Below, piece by piece: positions 17,454-25,789 of a stretch of DNA of 51,624 nucleotides. The translations under genes were made by a program, and so were the position numbers. Positions within the stretch are counted from its first letter, which is position 1. Each line of letters starts with the position of its first letter. The DNA comes from an uncultured Scytonema sp. Its GTDB lineage: Bacteria > Cyanobacteriota > Cyanobacteriia > Cyanobacteriales > Nostocaceae. The notes under the pieces are model-generated. The model saw only the letters and a list, made by a program, of their open reading frames with translations, was not told where the DNA came from and made no database searches. The stretch lies in assembly GCA_937873135.1 (NCBI GenBank), contig CALMVQ010000154.1:1-51624 (forward strand). Direction: 5' to 3'.

Positions 17454-17708
17454 ATGTCCATTACACTCGATCTGCCACCAAAAATTGAGGCGCTGTTGCA
17501 ACAGCGTGCTGAAAGTACCGGACAAGATATTTCGCAAATGGCACTCTTCGTTCTGGCTTTGGGGCTGAGTTTGGATGATAATGATTTTTTTGAGGCTTTA
17601 AAGGGAATCCAACGTGGGCTTGATGATTTTGAGCAAGGGCAATTTTCGAGTTTAGAGGACTTTATTGCCGAGCAAAATCAAAAGTATGGATTGTCTCTTG
17701 AAGCATGA
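17454..17708 (+). CDS. Antitoxin-like protein of a ParE/RelE-type module
   Basis: 84 residues from ATG 17454 (MSITLDLPPKIEALLQQRAE). A beta strand plus amphipathic helix start of ribbon-helix-helix character is followed by an acidic C-terminal half (DDFEQGQFSSLEDFIAEQNQ) of the sort that wraps a toxin. A longer TTG start at 17439 is possible but less likely. It overlaps the next gene by ATGA, so the two are translationally coupled, the usual layout of antitoxin then toxin. It would neutralise the toxin and repress its own promoter. Confidence 0.75.
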   Translation: MSITLDLPPKIEALLQQRAESTGQDISQMALFVLALGLSLDDNDFFEALKGIQRGLDDFEQGQFSSLEDFIAEQNQKYGLSLEA

Positions 17709-18044
17709 CGTACCGGATTGATTTTTCTAACGTTGCGAAAGCTGAAGCGGACGCAGCATTCTTAAATTTGTCTCAGTTTACCACAGCCGAACGCGCTCAA
17801 ATTTGGTATCGAGGGCTGATTAACGCGATCGTTTCTCTCCAAGAAATGCCTCGACGTTGTGCGATTGCTCGTGAAGATACCTTTTTTAGCCAAGAAATTC
17901 GTCAACTTCTTTACGGGCAAGGGAAACAAACTTATCGGATTCTATTTACTGTTCTTGATGAGCAGCCCCTTCCGGGGCGTGAGAATTCTGCACATTCGTC
18001 ATGCGTCACAGCAGACAATCGGTGAGCCAGAAGTAGAGGATTAA
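17705..18044 (+). pseudogene. RelE/ParE family toxin with a C-terminal frameshift
   Basis: The first 85 or so codons read as a RelE/ParE toxin: YRIDFSNVAKAEADAAFL at the start, then MPRRCAIAREDTFFSQEIRQ and the core strand TYRILFTVLDE. The expected last strand, GVRILHIRHASQQ, lies in the next frame (17976-18044). The shift coincides with the palindrome GCCCCTTCCGGGGC near 17965-17978, so a small repeat insertion probably caused it. The frame as it stands gives a 106-residue protein with a wrong tail, likely inactive. The antitoxin before it is intact. Confidence 0.8.
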
Positions 18045-18455
18045 TCATTGTGATTTTATCCCGATTAATGCGCGATCACTAGATAGAGAAGATGTGATCG
18101 CTATTCTTAAAAATCCACTGAGTAATCTGGGAGACATTTATAAAATAAATGTCGGCGGCTCTCGTGCTGGCATTATCTATCATGCTTCGTGGATATCACT
18201 TTGGAAAAGTAGTTGTTACGCGACCAACAAGTGCAAATGGCTTATGGCATTAGCAGAAGTATGGTTCTGAGTGCATTCCACAATCTCTGTAATCAGCCTC
18301 ATTATTAGGGGAGATCTGTGCTATTAAGATAATAACGCAAAGTGCGAACACTCTCTTTTAATCCATTGTGTTCCAGTGCTGAAAACACCTCCTCAAGTTC
18401 CTCAAACGCCAGTCCCTTAAGGAGGGAAACTCTCCTACGGCACTGGCTCCTCAAC
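18045..18455. other. Intergenic debris between toxin remnant and dynamin-like gene
   Basis: Contains a 23-bp exact copy of an ilvC internal sequence (18152-18174), a 3' fragment of a PIN-toxin gene (18301-18398), and an ACTGGC-type palindromic repeat (about 18408-18450) abutting the stop of the next gene. Short broken frames occur but none is a credible gene. Confidence 0.5.
18301..18398 (-). pseudogene. 3' fragment of a PIN-domain gene
   Basis: On the minus strand this reads LEEVFSALEHNGLKESVRTL and ends in a stop. It is clearly related to the C-terminus of the intact PIN gene at 23959-24537 (LEEVFSVLEQNGLKHTVRTL), with similar DNA through both stops (18301 aligns with 23955). The rest of the gene is missing, so this is a partial relic of a duplicated toxin gene. 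Confidence 0.75.
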
Positions 18456-20237
18456 CTACGCAGCTGAAAGGTTTTCGGTGCTAACTGAACCGTGTTGTGT
18501 TATATACTGAAGGATTAAATCAAAATCTTTGCGGATTTCTGCAAGTTGTTTGACTCTGATATTTGAAGCGGCGATTGCATCTTCTTCTTGTTGACGATCC
18601 TCTGCAATTTTCGTTTCAATTTCTCCATAAACTTGTACTTCAACTTCTCGAAGTTGTGCTTCTATTTGACTTTCTAAGTCCTTTCCCATTGCGATAAATT
18701 GGCTGGTAATTTCACGTCTAGCATCAGCAATTTCTTTGTCTTGTTTTTCTTCTTGCTCCAATGCATGAATATCTCCTGCTAATGAGGCTATTGCTACAAT
18801 TGGTCCTAGAACCTTGGCTACATTACCAATACCCTTAGCAATGTTAACAGCACCATAAGGCTTAAATTTAAACCCTAAAAATTTTCCAATTTCATAAATA
18901 TTTTGATGGAGTTTGCTACCTGCTACATTTCCAGCACGAAGAAAAGCACCTTGAGCTTGGTTTGAGCCAGGGTTTATGGCATCTTTCAGCAAAGATTGAC
19001 TGAATTGCTGGCCTAATTTTTGAAAACTATCGACTTGTTTCCTCAACCGCTCTACATCTACCCCAGAATCAACATTGTGAGCAGATACTTTTTGATTCAC
19101 TTTCAAACGTGCGATAAAAGCTTGAGCCAAATCACTTTCAAATACCTCTTGAATCTCTGATTGAAGTGACCCTACCACTGATTTTACAACCTCTTCCATT
19201 CCCACTCTGGCATTTTCGCGGAGCTTCTCTACATTATTGTCCGCTTGCTTAACTAAAGCTTCAATATCCTTATCCTCATTCCCTACTGCGTTAGCCAGAA
19301 TGATTCCTTCATTAGCAATTGCTGCTGATAGTCGCAAAGCAATACCTCGAAATTTTGTTCGCAAGCGATCGCGCTCTTGGTATATTTTACGTGAGAGCCG
19401 ATTTAGCAATTCAAAGAAAACCGAATCTCTATTAGAATCTCGTGTCAAAGTCAACTGAGCATCATTAAGATAACCTAGCGTAATTCTGATAGGTGTATCA
19501 AACTTTGTAAGAGAACTACGTTGCTTAGTAAAAGCATTAAGTTCATCAATAAAACTTTGAAAACGGCTGACTTCTACCAAAAAGTCATCTTTTTCGTCTA
19601 CTCCTTCACAATAATCCTTTGCATCAATGAAGCATACAGGAAAATCATCCAGACTGTAAGGATCAATTGCTGCTGCTAAACTTTTACGATAGTTAACAAT
19701 TAGCTCCTCTTCTTCTCCCGCTCCATCAGCCATTTTGTTCACAACAAGCATCATCTTCCAGCAATAACCTAATTCATAGGCTAACTTTTTGAAGTTTGCT
19801 GCTGTTATTGAATCAAATAACATATAAGTGAGGCTGAAAACTAGCAAGTCAGATTGACGAATTGCATCATAGGTAATTTTATCGTGATCCTTGCGGTCTG
19901 TAAATAATCCTGGTGTATCAATCAGCTTAATACCGTTCCAGTCATAATTAGCAGTTTCATCAGTAGTAATGTTAGCACCAATACGAATATTGCGTCGTCC
20001 TGTGAGAGCAGATATCATAGTAGACTTCCCCGCACTGTACTGTCCAACAAACGCAACAGTAAGAAAGCCTTGCTCATAATATTGTTTCAACTCTTGATGG
20101 AGTTTACTGTGGATACGTGATATTTCTGGTGTGTTGATTTGCTCTAGTAAGTTCTCCAATTTTTCAATTATTTCTTTTAATTGTTTTGCTATTTCCGCAT
20201 TTTTAAAGTTATTAGTTTCTTGAAAATCCACCAACAT
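18456..20237 (-). CDS. Dynamin-like GTPase (LeoA-like)
   Basis: 593 residues. G1 is GQYSAGKS at 65-72, a switch Thr lies in ANITTDETA, G3 is DTPG at 107-110 and G4 is NKMAD at 167-171, so nucleotide binding looks intact. A long alpha-helical region follows, with hydrophobic stretches near 440-480 (YGAVNIAKGIGNVAKVLGPI and IVAIASLAGDI) that could enter membrane, then a charged coiled coil. This order is that of bacterial dynamin-like proteins, which remodel membranes and in several bacteria act in phage defence or toxin secretion. It lies 174 bp downstream of another, larger GTPase on the same strand; a mobile element sits between. Confidence 0.85.
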   Translation of the reverse strand: MLVDFQETNNFKNAEIAKQLKEIIEKLENLLEQINTPEISRIHSKLHQELKQYYEQGFLTVAFVGQYSAGKSTMISALTGRRNIRIGANITTDETANYDWNGIKLIDTPGLFTDRKDHDKITYDAIRQSDLLVFSLTYMLFDSITAANFKKLAYELGYCWKMMLVVNKMADGAGEEEELIVNYRKSLAAAIDPYSLDDFPVCFIDAKDYCEGVDEKDDFLVEVSRFQSFIDELNAFTKQRSSLTKFDTPIRITLGYLNDAQLTLTRDSNRDSVFFELLNRLSRKIYQERDRLRTKFRGIALRLSAAIANEGIILANAVGNEDKDIEALVKQADNNVEKLRENARVGMEEVVKSVVGSLQSEIQEVFESDLAQAFIARLKVNQKVSAHNVDSGVDVERLRKQVDSFQKLGQQFSQSLLKDAINPGSNQAQGAFLRAGNVAGSKLHQNIYEIGKFLGFKFKPYGAVNIAKGIGNVAKVLGPIVAIASLAGDIHALEQEEKQDKEIADARREITSQFIAMGKDLESQIEAQLREVEVQVYGEIETKIAEDRQQEEDAIAASNIRVKQLAEIRKDFDLILQYITQHGSVSTENLSAA

Positions 20238-20275
20238 TACTCCTATTTTACTATATTGATATTGCTTTGCTCACA

Positions 20276-20393
20276 CTAGTAGGACTTACGCAAAATTGTC
20301 GGAAAAGTCTGATGTGCTGTCGTAGTGGTAATACCCTGAGCCTCCGTAGGTATTACCACTAGATTCCTTATATTTTGCCTAAGTCCTGACTAG
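20276..20393. mobile_element. MITE family 2 (AGGACTTACGCA ends, CTAG-flanked)
   Basis: 118 bp including CTAG on each side. The inverted ends are AGGACTTACGCAAAAT on the left and ATTTTGCCTAAGTCCT on the right, one mismatch. The interior holds a perfect 12-bp inverted repeat AGTGGTAATACC / GGTATTACCACT. It is unrelated in sequence to the 111-bp family but uses the same CTAG target. It separates the two dynamin-like genes and may act as a partial terminator or processing site. Confidence 0.8.
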
Positions 20394-20411
20394 ATAGAAA
20401 GTTTTGTATTA

Positions 20412-23339
20412 CTATGCTGCTTCTTCTTCTTCGTTTCCTTCTTCTATCTCATTAATTGCCTCTTCTGCCGACATCCCTCCGTAAATGATTTTCATAATTG
20501 CAGGGAAATAGTCATCTATTGTTGATAAGTTTGAATAAACCATTCTTTTGATTATTGGATAATCTAATTCCTTATCTCCTGCATAAATACTAGTTTTATA
20601 GCGGACTTCACCATCTCTAAAATCCATTTCAAAATTTCCTAAAATTAGCCCATAATTTGCTCTATTTAAAAAATCAGCCATTTGTAAATATTTATTTTTA
20701 GGAACTTTTACGGGAGAAGTTGAGTAGAATCGAAAAATTTTATTTTCATCATCGACAAGAGCATAAGAAGTATAATGACTATTCTCCATCTTCACTTCCA
20801 AACTAATGGCTTCGCCCGCTTCAATCTCGCGATAATTCCAATCATCTTGACTAAAGAAGTTGAGAACATATTTAAATAAACTTGGCATCACTATTTCTCC
20901 AAATTGATTATATGTTGTTAATGCCTTTTTTGAAAAATTAAAAGAAACAGATTGTTGGATAATCTGCTGAATCTCATCAATATTCCTTTTTAAGTCAATA
21001 TTAGTTTTAGTGTCAATAATTATCCCCTCCTGATAATCTCTAGTTACTTCAGCAATAACAGAATCAATACAATCCTTTGTTAATGGTTCATAATTGTTGC
21101 AACACCAATCAACCAATCTTTTTGCGTAAGCCAGATTAAGAAAATCTACGGATTTCCCAAATAATTCGTTTTTAGCAAAATTTATATTTTGCGCAATTAC
21201 ATCTAAACCTTCAAGTAACTCTTTGAAGTAGTTATCAATATTAACTTCGACTTCATCACAAGTTTTATCTAACTGTTCTAAAGCCTTTGAAAGAGTATGA
21301 TCCCTAGCCTCTTTAATTTGCTTTTGTAAAGCACTAGAAATATTCTCAACTGCTTCTCTGCGTTTTTCATGTTTTGATTTTAAAAATCCACCTATCAAGC
21401 TGATAACACTACCAACAATACCAACAATTAAGCCAATACCAAATAAAGGAGGTATAAATCCCATCACTACTCCAGCTAATCCTAAAATTCCTCCTCCTAT
21501 CCGAAAGAAATTGCGCTCATCACTTTTATCTTGTCTATTAAAACTGAATGAAAAATTACCCAATTTAGCAATCAGTTGTAATTCTCTTCCGATTTCCTCA
21601 AGAGATTCTTGAACTTCTTTACCAAACTTACTTACTATTTCTTTATATGCTGTAATAAGGCGTTCCTCAAAACCAATATCTTTTAGTTTTCCCTCCCATG
21701 CCGATTTCATATCAGTTTCTGAAGAATTCCAGTGTAATTCAGCAAAGGATGGAATAGAATTTAAAGCATCTTTAAAAATAGATTCAATTTCATTCTTTAA
21801 AGAGTTACGTGCATCATTTGTAGCTTGTATGATCTGTCTGTGGAGATTCTGGCGTTTATTTTGCAGTCGCTCTATTGAACTTTTAAAGGTATCAGCTTGT
21901 AGCTTTACCCATTGGTAGGGCTTCTCAAGTTCCACTGCTGTACAGCCAAGCAATGTTTGAGAACGCCGTATTTCACCGTAATTAACTATGGATTGCCGAA
22001 TTTCATCGAGGAAATTCTGCATTCGACTGGCTTGGAAAAGTTGCTCTTGATTATCTTGATGTTCTGGTTCATAAGATAGCTGTGCTGCTAACAACATAAC
22101 AGGAAAAATATCAAAATAATCATTGCCATAATGCTCTTGAGCATAGCAACGAATACGCTGAGTATGTCCTCCCAAACCACTTGCTCCATCTAAGGCAAAC
22201 AACTTATCAGGATTCTTAAGAAATTTATCTAGTTCATAAGAACCACGACGAGAATCACGAAAGTTTTTGTGTACATTTAGCAAAACAATTAATGGCTTGG
22301 CATTTTCCTTTAACAATCGCAAAAAAACAAACTCAGTTTCTTGAATACTGTCATTAGTGACTACATAACAGATAACATCAGCTTCATTGATAACGCTTTG
22401 AGCAACTTCCTCATCAGTTTTACCTCCCGGTGCGCCAATTCCAGGGGTATCAATAATGCGAATATTTTCCCACTCATAAACGCGATTCAAGCGAGTTGTG
22501 CGCTGTTTACCTACACCGATAGAGTCCCAACCCTCACCAGTCATAATAGCGTGGAGGGTACTTTTCCCAGCCTTGGTTTTGCCGATAAAAGCGATGCTGA
22601 AATAATTGAGGGCACGTTTTTTGACATTCAGCGACTCGCATATTTGCTGAATTTTCTTGATAATTTCTAATTCTAAAGATTGTTTCGTCTCTTCAAGCTG
22701 TTTGAGAACTTCCTGGGCTGTTTGCGCTCTGACATTTCCACTGGTTTTATGCTCAATATTTAGACGCTTAAGTTCGATATCAATATTTATTTTTAAGTTT
22801 TCAAGGATTGTTTTAGCTGCTTGCAAGGCTGACTCTGTGAATTTAAAATCTTGTTGGGCAATTTCACTACATCGCTCAATCGCAGCTTTATAATCTGGAT
22901 TGTCCCACAAACTACCTCTTGAAGTAGTGTTGTCTTGGATAGTCTCAGTAGGATTATGGGCTTCTGCATATTTGATAAATTCGTGTATTTTCTTAGTAGA
23001 CCAACCCCAAATCTGCCCTACCCGCTCGACCATCTGGTGTTCCAATGATGAATAGAAGCCGTCAATATACGCCATCACCAGAATTTGCCCCATTACCCAA
23101 TTTCGCTGTTTGGTCAACACCCTTTGAGCTACAACCTCTACGGGAATTAGATTTTCATCTTGAATAAATATTTTTTCTTTTTCTTCCTTGGTGCGTTCTT
23201 CTATCCTAGTTTTTTCTTCTAATGCGTGTAAATACTTTAATTCTTTGTTATGAATTTGCTGGTCTGCACAAACCATATGTGTAACCAGTAGAAACGAATA
23301 ATCTAAGTTTTCATCAGTGTTCGTGGTAGGGTCAGTCAT
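20412..23339 (-). CDS. TerB-dynamin-like GTPase-YbjN fusion protein
   Basis: 975 residues from MTDPTTNTDENLDYSFLL; an in-frame ATG at 23420 would add 27 residues but has no ribosome binding site. Domains: TerB-like helical domain (YSFLLVTHMVCADQQIHNKE, later VMAYIDGFYSSLEHQ) in the first 125 residues; a dynamin-type GTPase with G1 GKTKAGKS, switch QRTT and G3 DTPGIGAP, the G4 position reading LLNVHKN; long helices; a double hydrophobic segment (GGGILGLAGVVMGFIPPLFG and GLIVGIVGSVISLIGGFL); and a C-terminal YbjN-like domain ending YSNLSTIDDYFPAIMKIIYG. The combination suggests a membrane-acting GTPase with sensor modules at both ends. Function is not known. Confidence 0.85.
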   Translation of the reverse strand: MTDPTTNTDENLDYSFLLVTHMVCADQQIHNKELKYLHALEEKTRIEERTKEEKEKIFIQDENLIPVEVVAQRVLTKQRNWVMGQILVMAYIDGFYSSLEHQMVERVGQIWGWSTKKIHEFIKYAEAHNPTETIQDNTTSRGSLWDNPDYKAAIERCSEIAQQDFKFTESALQAAKTILENLKINIDIELKRLNIEHKTSGNVRAQTAQEVLKQLEETKQSLELEIIKKIQQICESLNVKKRALNYFSIAFIGKTKAGKSTLHAIMTGEGWDSIGVGKQRTTRLNRVYEWENIRIIDTPGIGAPGGKTDEEVAQSVINEADVICYVVTNDSIQETEFVFLRLLKENAKPLIVLLNVHKNFRDSRRGSYELDKFLKNPDKLFALDGASGLGGHTQRIRCYAQEHYGNDYFDIFPVMLLAAQLSYEPEHQDNQEQLFQASRMQNFLDEIRQSIVNYGEIRRSQTLLGCTAVELEKPYQWVKLQADTFKSSIERLQNKRQNLHRQIIQATNDARNSLKNEIESIFKDALNSIPSFAELHWNSSETDMKSAWEGKLKDIGFEERLITAYKEIVSKFGKEVQESLEEIGRELQLIAKLGNFSFSFNRQDKSDERNFFRIGGGILGLAGVVMGFIPPLFGIGLIVGIVGSVISLIGGFLKSKHEKRREAVENISSALQKQIKEARDHTLSKALEQLDKTCDEVEVNIDNYFKELLEGLDVIAQNINFAKNELFGKSVDFLNLAYAKRLVDWCCNNYEPLTKDCIDSVIAEVTRDYQEGIIIDTKTNIDLKRNIDEIQQIIQQSVSFNFSKKALTTYNQFGEIVMPSLFKYVLNFFSQDDWNYREIEAGEAISLEVKMENSHYTSYALVDDENKIFRFYSTSPVKVPKNKYLQMADFLNRANYGLILGNFEMDFRDGEVRYKTSIYAGDKELDYPIIKRMVYSNLSTIDDYFPAIMKIIYGGMSAEEAINEIEEGNEEEEAA

Positions 23340-23420
23340 TTTCTCTAGCACTGGATGTAAGGCTAAGACGTAATCACAACTTATGAACAAGCCCATACAC
23401 CAAAAATTGAGAGCGCTCAT

Positions 23421-23958
23421 CCAATTTTCGACATAGCTACCACAAGTTGTCTAATCTATATAGTTCCCATTTCATTAGTTTAAAGTAACAAAAGGTACTA
23501 GCATTTTGAGAAAAAGCTAAGTTTGATATTGGTGTTGGAGCGATGCGGAAGTTCCCACGGGAGCGATCGCGCACTGCCTCATAGTCCTGTCTAGTCCCTT
23601 AAAAAAAGACTTAAATTTTTGGACATAAATGTTAATTCTTTACGAGATGCCATTGAAAACGTCTTGCGTTTTATGTCCTAACCGCCGGCGGCAGCGTCAG
23701 CCACAAGCGGGGAGTGACCTGATTGAGCGTTCTGTATCTGTAAACATTGTGAGAGCTTGTTGTAAAATATAAAGTCATCGGTAAACTAGCACACGATACG
23801 CGATTAGTTGCTGCTATGATTGCTCACAACCTCACTCATCTACTGACTTTCAATACGAAAGACTTTAAGAGATTTTCTGAAATTACTGTTATCGATCCAC
23901 GTAGTATTTCATCATTGTCTTAATCACATTCGATCTCAGACTCCATGCTGAACTATTA
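23421..23958. other. Intergenic region with a VapC relic
   Basis: 538 bp upstream of the GTPase fusion gene and downstream of the PIN gene. It holds a HIP1-containing palindromic segment near 23555-23580, a GC-rich patch (CGCCGGCGGC near 23682) and the 3' part of a VapC-like gene on the plus strand. The promoter of the GTPase pair should lie near 23430-23520, but no convincing boxes were identified. Confidence 0.5.
23762..23923 (+). pseudogene. C-terminal relic of a VapC/PIN toxin
   Basis: A 53-codon open stretch reads GKLAHDTRLVAAMIAHNLTH and LLTFNTKDFKRFSEITVIDP before its stop. These are the second half motifs of VapC-type PIN ribonucleases (HD.RLVAAM, then LTFN..DF.R). The first half, with its catalytic Asp, is absent. 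It points toward, and ends next to, the unrelated PIN gene on the opposite strand. Confidence 0.75.
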
Positions 23959-24537
23959 TTAGGGGAGACCTATGCTAATATGATGAGAACGCAAGGTGCG
24001 GACAGTATGTTTTAATCCATTCTGTTCCAGTACTGAAAACACCTCCTCAAGTGTCTTTTTCGGATTTTTGAGCGCCTGTTGCTGCCGGAGTACAGTACGA
24101 TGCACCGCATCCAGAGATACTTCAATGCAACGCATGACAAATATATCAGGATGTACAGCCTCTAACCGATAAGGAGCTAGCGTCTCTTGAGGAAAATCTT
24201 TTAAATTGAAGGTAATGATGGTATCGCACTGACCGACGATCGCGGCTGCAAGGACATGGCGATCATCGGCATCTGGCAACGACAGTGTAGGAATAATCGT
24301 TTCGTACCCTTCTACAAGCGCATCCTCGACATGCAAATCCATGAGGGCGCGTGTGCGTTCTAATTGTGCAGGTGAAAGGTCAGGTCGATTTGTACGGACG
24401 TTCCCTATCCATTCATCGTGTATCATTGCCGACCAACGAGTTTGGTAACTACCAGTGGTGGCAAGACGCATAAAGAAGTCGGGTAGAGGAGCAGGATATA
24501 AGACACATGCATCAAGGAGCGCAACGGCAACAGACAT
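23959..24537 (-). CDS. PIN-domain ribonuclease, probable toxin
   Basis: 192 residues. The first catalytic Asp is in ALLDACVLYPAPLPDFF, a conserved acid cluster is in LPDADDRHVLAAAI, and the last Asp is in TIITFNLKDFP; this is the PIN_3-like arrangement. PIN toxins cleave RNA and stop translation. The gene starts 3 bp after the stop of an HTH gene on the same strand, so the pair forms a toxin-antitoxin operon with the antitoxin first. A relic of the C-terminal end of the same gene type is at 18301-18398. All catalytic acids appear intact. Confidence 0.85.
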   Translation of the reverse strand: MSVAVALLDACVLYPAPLPDFFMRLATTGSYQTRWSAMIHDEWIGNVRTNRPDLSPAQLERTRALMDLHVEDALVEGYETIIPTLSLPDADDRHVLAAAIVGQCDTIITFNLKDFPQETLAPYRLEAVHPDIFVMRCIEVSLDAVHRTVLRQQQALKNPKKTLEEVFSVLEQNGLKHTVRTLRSHHISIGLP

Positions 24538-24540
24538 CCA

Positions 24541-25005
24541 TTAATATCCCATGTCAAGTTCTTGCGCCTGTTTTGTCAGCTCGTCGAGCGCTTGATGGCG
24601 AGCTGCTTCATTCTGTTGCTTATAATGCAAAACATCAGAGGCAAGTATGCGTCGATAAACTCCGACTTTACGAGAAGGGATTGTTCCAGAGTCGAGTAAT
24701 TTGACTACATAGGGACGTGAGACGTTGAGTATATCAGCAGCTTCCTGTGTTGAGAGTTCTGCCTGTAAAGGTAGGATGATGACCGGATGCCCTTTGCTAA
24801 TCGTCTTTAAGATTTCGGTTACTAGCTGAAACGTCTCACCCGAAAGAGTGATTTCCGCGTTTGCTAGAGACGGTTCGTTGATTGTGAAGGTTATCTTGTC
24901 GGGTGGATTGTCAAGCAATTGTCCCAGAGAGTACAAGGCCGCTTTGGCCATAGTCGCGACTTCGGGAGTCGGAATGAGCGGATCTGATGGGCGAAGCGTA
25001 GCCAT
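24541..25005 (-). CDS. Excisionase-type HTH antitoxin partner of the PIN protein
   Basis: 154 residues. The central part has a MerR/excisionase-like helix-turn-helix, ELSTQEAADILNVSRPYVVK, near residues 84-103, followed by LLDSGTIPSRKVGVYRRILA, the typical wing of such domains. The C-terminal 35 residues are helical and charged and probably hold the toxin. It precedes the PIN gene by 3 bp. By analogy with similar pairs it should bind its own promoter and block the toxin. The start codon ATG at 25005 gives a normal length. Confidence 0.85.
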   Translation of the reverse strand: MATLRPSDPLIPTPEVATMAKAALYSLGQLLDNPPDKITFTINEPSLANAEITLSGETFQLVTEILKTISKGHPVIILPLQAELSTQEAADILNVSRPYVVKLLDSGTIPSRKVGVYRRILASDVLHYKQQNEAARHQALDELTKQAQELDMGY

Positions 25006-25120
25006 AGGTTTTGTCGTTGAGGATTGCCATTTTGCCTAAGTATATAGCTTACTCGAAACAGGCGCAACGAGCAAAAAAGGCGAAACTCACGAAACAGATG
25101 AATCGCGTAACCCCAATAAA

Positions 25121-25245
25121 ACAGTTCCGCAGGGCGCTTATAAAACATTTTTTCATCTGCCATTTGTGGAAACCATTATTGAGCGTTTTCAACTCAGCTT
25201 GCTAGTTTATGATCCAAACAATGAGGTGATTTTAGAATGGAAAAG
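25121..25245 (+). pseudogene. xisH: xisH C-terminal remnant
   Basis: The frame ending at 25245 reads YKTFFHLPFVETIIERFQLS then LLVYDPNNEVILEWKR and stop. This matches the C-terminal end of XisH, the nuclease-fold partner of XisI named for the fdxN element of Anabaena. The upstream two thirds of XisH are not recognisable, so the gene is truncated. Its stop overlaps the xisI start region (both use GAATGGAAAAGATAG), as in intact xisHI pairs. Confidence 0.7.
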
Positions 25246-25572
25246 ATAGAACAATATCGCACATATATCCAAAACTTATTAAGTGAATACGCCAAGGGAA
25301 GTCCATCGGATGACGAAGTGGAAACAGAACTGATTTTTGACACGCAACGAGATCATTATCAGGTTGTTTATACAGGTTGGAAAAATCGCCGCCCGATGTA
25401 CGGGTGCGTGTTACATCTCGACATTAAAAACAACAAAATTTGGATACAACATGATGGAACTGAGATTGGCATTGCTAATGATTTAGTGAATTTAGGAGTT
25501 CCAAAAGAAGATATTGTTTTAGCTTTTCATGAACCATTGGTGAGACAGTATACAGGATTTGCAGTAAGTTAA
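25237..25572 (+). CDS. xisI: XisI-like protein
   Basis: 111 residues, the normal XisI length. Marks of the family are YRTYIQNLLSEYAKGSPSDD at the start, the middle HYQVVYTGWKNRRPMYGCVL with LDIKNNKIWIQHDGTEIGIA, and the end LAFHEPLVRQYTGFAVS. XisI was first described as a factor controlling excision of the fdxN element, yet copies are spread widely in cyanobacteria with no element beside them. The xisH partner is reduced to its end here, so this copy is probably an orphan. Confidence 0.9.
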   Translation: MEKIEQYRTYIQNLLSEYAKGSPSDDEVETELIFDTQRDHYQVVYTGWKNRRPMYGCVLHLDIKNNKIWIQHDGTEIGIANDLVNLGVPKEDIVLAFHEPLVRQYTGFAVS

Positions 25573-25594
25573 TGTTGGCTTACGCTTGCTAAAA

Positions 25595-25699
25595 CAGGCA
25601 GTACCAAATTGCAATAGGGAGAAAACTTGTGAGCGCGACGTACACTGGGGGCTGTCAATGTGGACAGATTCGTTATGAAATTCGTGCCGAACCGTTAAC
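25595..25699 (+). repeat. 105-bp direct repeat, left copy
   Basis: Nearly identical to 27042-27146 (constant offset of 1447 bp, a handful of differences). It carries the ribosome binding site and first 24 codons of a GFA-family gene. The two copies bracket the FAD monooxygenase gene in direct orientation. Either a tandem duplication with later loss, or insertion of the monooxygenase segment with duplication of the target, could explain this. Recombination between copies would delete the monooxygenase. Confidence 0.8.
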
Positions 25700-25715
25700 A
25701 CTGCCCCATAGGTAA
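25629..25715 (+). pseudogene. Truncated 5' copy of a GFA-family gene
   Basis: GTG start with GGGAGAA before it; the frame reads TYTGGCQCGQIRYEIRAEPL and then LPHR and a stop. The first zinc-ligand pair Cys-x-Cys is present but the rest of the protein is absent. It is a copy of the start of the gene at 27076. Confidence 0.8.
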
Positions 25716-25789
25716 CGGTCACAAATTTCTTATGTACAAACCTGTATACATAAGAAAATATAGGGTAATTTACTTAGAGTATTAGGAAA

